Assembly (NCBI GenBank): GCA_903828255.1
Contig: CAIKLQ010000436.1
Span: 1-33,254, forward strand
Direction of reading: 5' to 3'
Source of the DNA: an uncultured Verrucomicrobiota bacterium
GTDB lineage: Bacteria; Verrucomicrobiota; Verrucomicrobiia; Limisphaerales; JADLHS01
Length of the DNA stretch: 33,254 nucleotides
The translations under genes and the position numbers were made by a program. The notes below the pieces were generated by a model that saw nothing but the letters and a program-made list of their open reading frames with translations, did not search any database and was not told the origin of the DNA. The stretch's first letter is position 1; the number at the start of each line of letters is the position of its first letter. Below, in pieces: positions 30,902 to 33,254 of this stretch.

Positions 30902-31301
30902 AATTCAAAAGCGGAAACTTGGAAAGCAGAAAGCAGACGCTAGAGGGCAGATTGAAGGCTGAAGAGGGCGACAAGTCGCCGGCGGAAAAGCGGAGATAAG
31001 TCTCCGCACTCCAAAGAAGGCGCGGGCTCCAGCACGGCAGAAACCGTGGCCAGGTGAGCCGCAACGAAACAAACCAACTGCCCTGACCCGCCACCGATCT
31101 CGGTTCGTGAATCACGCGCCACCGATCCACGCGCAACCACCAATACGGCGCTAGTTTCCCTTCCCGTCGTTTGCGGTCACCCTCGTCGTGGGTCAGTCCC
31201 AAGTGCGGGTTGATTTCGCCGCCCAACTACTCCGCCACGCCTGACAACGGTTGGGGCAAACGGCGCAGGCCCACAAGCATCGCGCTTGCCGCGTTCCCTA
31301 A
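30902..31301. other. Intergenic region made largely of repeats
   Basis: No gene with a recognisable domain. It holds one copy (30943-31054) of the 112-bp dispersed repeat and, at about 31060-31230, a long minus-strand open frame with Arg/Trp-rich sequence that I do not recognise and would not call a gene. Confidence 0.55.
30943..31054. repeat. 112-bp dispersed repeat, copy 1
   Basis: About 94 percent identical by eye (seven differences) to 32216-32327, in the same orientation. It contains the palindromes GCGACAAGTCGC and GCGGAGATAAGTCTCCGC. The two copies lie on either side of the VanZ gene. Confidence 0.9.
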
Positions 31302-31787
31302 TCAGGTGGAGCGATCTTGCGGGACAGCGACCAGCGGATCCACGGGCGGCAGTGGCACAAATATCCAGCGGGAGATCCACCAAAAGCACAAAGCGCCCAG
31401 ACTGTTAGCCACAATGTCGCCAAACTCGAATTGGCGGTGGTAATTGACCAGCACGCCTTGTAGCACTTCCATGAGACCGCCATAGGCGATGGCCCCCGTC
31501 ACCACCACCAGGAACGCCGGGCGGACCATCCAATGCGCCGCCAGTGCCCAGCGCGCCAGCCATACCAGCGTCCCATAGAGCAGGAAATGGATGGCCTTGT
31601 CCTGCTGAGGCAAGAGCACAGGGATCACGGGAAACTTCTCGGCCGGAGCCAAGGAAACCAAGGTGAGGAGGCCGGTGTACGCCAGCAGCAGCCCCCACCG
31701 GATCTGCCAGCGCCAATCCAGCCACGGACGGACAGCGGATGCTGGGGGATGGGCATTGGCGGGCTTCAAATCCAGGAGAGACTTCAT
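31302..31787 (-). CDS. VanZ-like family membrane protein
   Basis: A 161-residue protein with four predicted membrane helices (IRWGLLLAYTGLLTLVSLAP, AIHFLLYGTLVWLARWAL, FLVVVTGAIAYGGLMEVLQG, DIVANSLGALCFWWISRWIF). The pattern DKAIHFLLYG with His and the GGLMEVLQ and GDIVANSLG motifs match the VanZ-like family. The precise function is unknown; members are frequent in exosortase/EPS loci. The first 25 residues are Pro/Ala-rich and may be repeat-derived. The gene stands between two repeat-rich spacers. Confidence 0.9.
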   Translation of the reverse strand: MKSLLDLKPANAHPPASAVRPWLDWRWQIRWGLLLAYTGLLTLVSLAPAEKFPVIPVLLPQQDKAIHFLLYGTLVWLARWALAAHWMVRPAFLVVVTGAIAYGGLMEVLQGVLVNYHRQFEFGDIVANSLGALCFWWISRWIFVPLPPVDPLVAVPQDRST

Positions 31788-31807
31788 CCTATACTGTTCG
31801 CGGTTAT

Positions 31808-31914
31808 AGATTGAGCTTTTCGCTCGCCCATCGGTTGGGGTGGGAACGGCCCGTCCCTATTGGTTTTTTGCAACCAGGGACGAGCCGTCCCCACCCCGAC
31901 AAAAAGCTCAATCT
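31808..31914. repeat. 107-base imperfect palindrome, MITE-like
   Basis: AGATTGAGCTTTT at 31808-31820 is the exact reverse complement of AAAAGCTCAATCT at 31902-31914. Inside, GGGGTGGG and ACGGC at 31837-31850 pair with CCGT and CCCCACCCC at 31886-31897, and CGTCCCT pairs with AGGGACG near the centre. No open frame and no obvious target-site duplication. It lies 20 bases upstream of the VanZ start. Confidence 0.88.
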
Positions 31915-32037
31915 GGGCCCGCGCGAAGTATTGCTGCTCTTCCTCATTTAGAACTTAACGCAAAGACGCCAAGAGGCAAAGCCGCGCGGCCATTGACCAA
32001 CTCCACGTCCACACCACCACGCAACCCCTCACCCTGA

Positions 32038-32064
32038 CCCTCTCCCCTTCCGAAGGGGAGAGGG
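32038..32064. repeat. Hairpin with 13-bp perfect arms
   Basis: CCCTCTCCCCTTC at 32038-32050 pairs with GAAGGGGAGAGGG at 32052-32064 around a single C, so the folded form would open a few pairs at the tip. Confidence 0.8.
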
Positions 32065-32182
32065 GATTCGTTTCCTGCGCGTGTCGTCCATCCTGCGGCC
32101 CCGCGTAATGGATTGGGCGGCTGGCCCAATCAACCGGCACACATCTCGGCCTCCTTCCGACGGGAGAAGGTTTGTAACACGA

Positions 32183-32207
32183 GGTTTTCGGCGCGACGCC
32201 GAAAACC
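32183..32207. repeat. Hairpin with 11-bp perfect arms
   Basis: GGTTTTCGGCG at 32183-32193 pairs with CGCCGAAAACC at 32197-32207 around the loop CGA. No T tract follows. Confidence 0.8.
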
Positions 32208-32215
32208 ACACGCCG

Positions 32216-32327
32216 GAGGGCAGATTGAAGGCTGGAGAGGGCGACAAGTCGCCTGCGGAAAAGCGGAGACAAGTCTCCGCACTCCAAAGAAAGCGCGGGC
32301 TCCAGCACGGCAGAGACCGTAGCCCGG
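32216..32327. repeat. 112-bp dispersed repeat, copy 2
   Basis: Second copy of the element at 30943-31054, same orientation, offset 1273 bases. It carries GCGACAAGTCGC and GCGGAGACAAGTCTCCGC, the latter a perfect palindrome arm pair around ACAA, so compensatory differences between the copies can be checked. Confidence 0.9.
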
Positions 32328-32350
32328 TAGTCCGCGAAGAAACCGCGCTT

Positions 32351-33076
32351 TCAATAGCGGTGCTCTACTCCCGTTGCCCCGGGAGGGGGAAAGGGTAGCA
32401 GGGGTGACTTGCGGCTAGCCACCTGGACCAGTTGTGGATCAGCGTTCAACTGGCGGAGTATTGTCTGCACACCAATGAGGCCCTTTTCCCGGGATAGAAT
32501 CGCAACAATAGTTAGAAGAATCAGTTTAAGGTCGAGCAAGACGTTGGCGTTCTTGACATAAAACAGGCCCAAGCGGCTTTTCCAAGGGCGAATAACCTGG
32601 TTATATTTTAGGTCGGGGTGCTCGCTGCCCTTGAGGATTTCGCCCTGGTCGGAAAAGACAATGGACGAGAAATCGGTCATCCCTGGGCGCACCTCGAAAA
32701 GGTGATATTCTTCCTCGGTATAGAGCGCCACACTCTGTGGCACCTGCGGTCGCGGCCCGACCAGGCTCATGTCACCGACAAGGACGTTCCACAACTGCGC
32801 GAATTCGTCGAGCTTGAAGCGGCGGAGATAGCTCCCGACCCAAGTGATGCGAGGATCGGTGGAGGAAGTCTTGGTGCCGCCAATCTTGTCTGCATTTTTG
32901 ACCATGGAGCGTAACTTCACCATGCGGAAGGTCTGTCCCCGCCGGCGCATTCGGGGAGCGATGTAAAAGGGGGAATGGAAATCCTGCGCCCAGATGAGGA
33001 CAAGGAAGAGCAGCAACACCGGGGACAGCAAAACCAATCCAAACAGGGCCCCGAGAATGTCCAGGCAACGTTTCAC
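32351..33076 (-). CDS. Bacterial sugar transferase (priming phosphoglycosyltransferase)
   Basis: A 241-residue monotopic phosphoglycosyltransferase that transfers a sugar-1-phosphate to undecaprenyl phosphate, the first step of exopolysaccharide synthesis. The membrane segment is LDILGALFGLVLLSPVLLLF. Family signatures are RRGQTFRMVKLRSM, ITWVGSYLRRFKLDEFAQLW and NVLVGDMSLVGPRPQVP, with the DE pair at 90-91. EVRPGMTDFSS follows. The GTG at 33076 is chosen because MKRCLDILG is the normal start. The frame is open to GTG 33202, but those 42 codons (KVRASLAPISADQR) look like dispersed-repeat sequence. The C-terminus (SPLLPFPPPGATGVEHRY) is Pro-rich. It is the first visible gene of the EPS locus. 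Confidence 0.93.
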   Translation of the reverse strand: MKRCLDILGALFGLVLLSPVLLLFLVLIWAQDFHSPFYIAPRMRRRGQTFRMVKLRSMVKNADKIGGTKTSSTDPRITWVGSYLRRFKLDEFAQLWNVLVGDMSLVGPRPQVPQSVALYTEEEYHLFEVRPGMTDFSSIVFSDQGEILKGSEHPDLKYNQVIRPWKSRLGLFYVKNANVLLDLKLILLTIVAILSREKGLIGVQTILRQLNADPQLVQVASRKSPLLPFPPPGATGVEHRY

Positions 33077-33254
33077 TCTAAATCCGGCAGTTGGAGAAAG
33101 GCCGCCCCCGATTTCAAACCGCTGATCGGCGCTAATCGGCGCTAATGAGGCTCTGACTTTTGAGGGTGCGGGGCCGCGAAGGCCAGGAGGGTTGCAGCCC
33201 ACTTGCGTCGGGTGCTACGGCCGAGGTGGCAACCTGCAAAAACCAGGAGGTTAG
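33077..33254. other. Upstream region of the EPS locus at the window edge
   Basis: Contains a short direct repeat ATCGGCGCTA (near 33124-33143) and GC-rich sequence that looks like dispersed repeat. It may hold the promoter of the sugar transferase gene; nothing is confidently placed. Confidence 0.45.

Larger units (their letters stand above)
31788..32350. other. 563-base spacer built from palindromic repeats
   Basis: No gene is seen. In order it holds a 107-base imperfect palindrome (31808-31914), a hairpin CCCTCTCCCCTTC/GAAGGGGAGAGGG (32038-32064), a hairpin GATTGGGC/GCCCAATC (32111-32131), a hairpin GGTTTTCGGCG/CGCCGAAAACC (32183-32207) and the second 112-bp repeat copy (32216-32327). This makes five palindromic units in a row. 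Confidence 0.8.

Noticed and set aside
30474-31226. Long minus-strand open frame overlapping the YdcF gene start.
   Set aside because: It is an alternative frame of YdcF plus the 112-bp repeat, with Arg/Trp-rich sequence and no domain.

Overview
The window looks like a chromosomal segment of a GC-rich Verrucomicrobiota bacterium, probably close to the Pedosphaeraceae/Limisphaerales. I infer this from the gene mix (a GH36 enzyme with an NPCBM-like domain, a DUF1080 protein, DUF5069, an SSS symporter, an exosortase-type EPS locus) and from dense dispersed palindromic repeats. It is not a database result. I see no rRNA, tRNA, CRISPR array, transposase or phage gene.

Layout. 70-2076: NarL/FixJ response regulator and agmatine deiminase (minus). 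2077-2913: gene-poor stretch with a degenerate 21-bp tandem repeat, then a small membrane protein gene (plus). 3391-7631: secreted GH36 alpha-galactosidase-like enzyme (minus), divergent from a beta-propeller protein (plus). 7561-11853: tight minus-strand operon of a phasin-like protein, a DUF362 protein with an SRPBCC-like C-terminal half, an NAD-dependent epimerase/reductase and a stand-alone SRPBCC protein; this is the best candidate for an undescribed pathway. 11978-13051: pheS with an in-frame insertion. 13155-19091: plus-strand sugar or sugar-acid catabolic cluster with a frameshifted SMP-30/gluconolactonase, an SSS symporter with a small one-helix partner, an orphan 254-residue protein, a 3-hydroxyisobutyrate-dehydrogenase-like enzyme, a small protein with a nonsense codon near its likely start, and a TIM-barrel isomerase. 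19393-21404: DUF5069 protein with a strong terminator, then a FIST-domain sensor. 21488-25216: AmpG-like MFS transporter with a large insertion, DUF1080 protein and cytochrome c (minus). 25608-26561: D-2-hydroxyacid dehydrogenase.

26758-33076: a minus-strand exopolysaccharide locus. In transcription order it holds a bacterial sugar transferase, VanZ-like protein, YdcF/DUF218 protein, ExoA-like family 2 glycosyltransferase, FkbM methyltransferase and a decayed exosortase. The sugar transferase would prime a lipid carrier, the glycosyltransferase extend the glycan and FkbM decorate it. Large parts of the locus, between and inside genes, are dispersed palindromic repeats.

The most striking feature is repeat-derived DNA sitting in frame inside otherwise recognisable genes: pheS, the glycosyltransferase (twice), the YdcF gene and the exosortase. 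This resembles the protein-coding palindromic elements known from Rickettsia. There are also two single-base G-run frameshifts and two internal TAG codons. TAG is the normal terminal stop of other genes here, so these are lesions or assembly errors rather than recoding.
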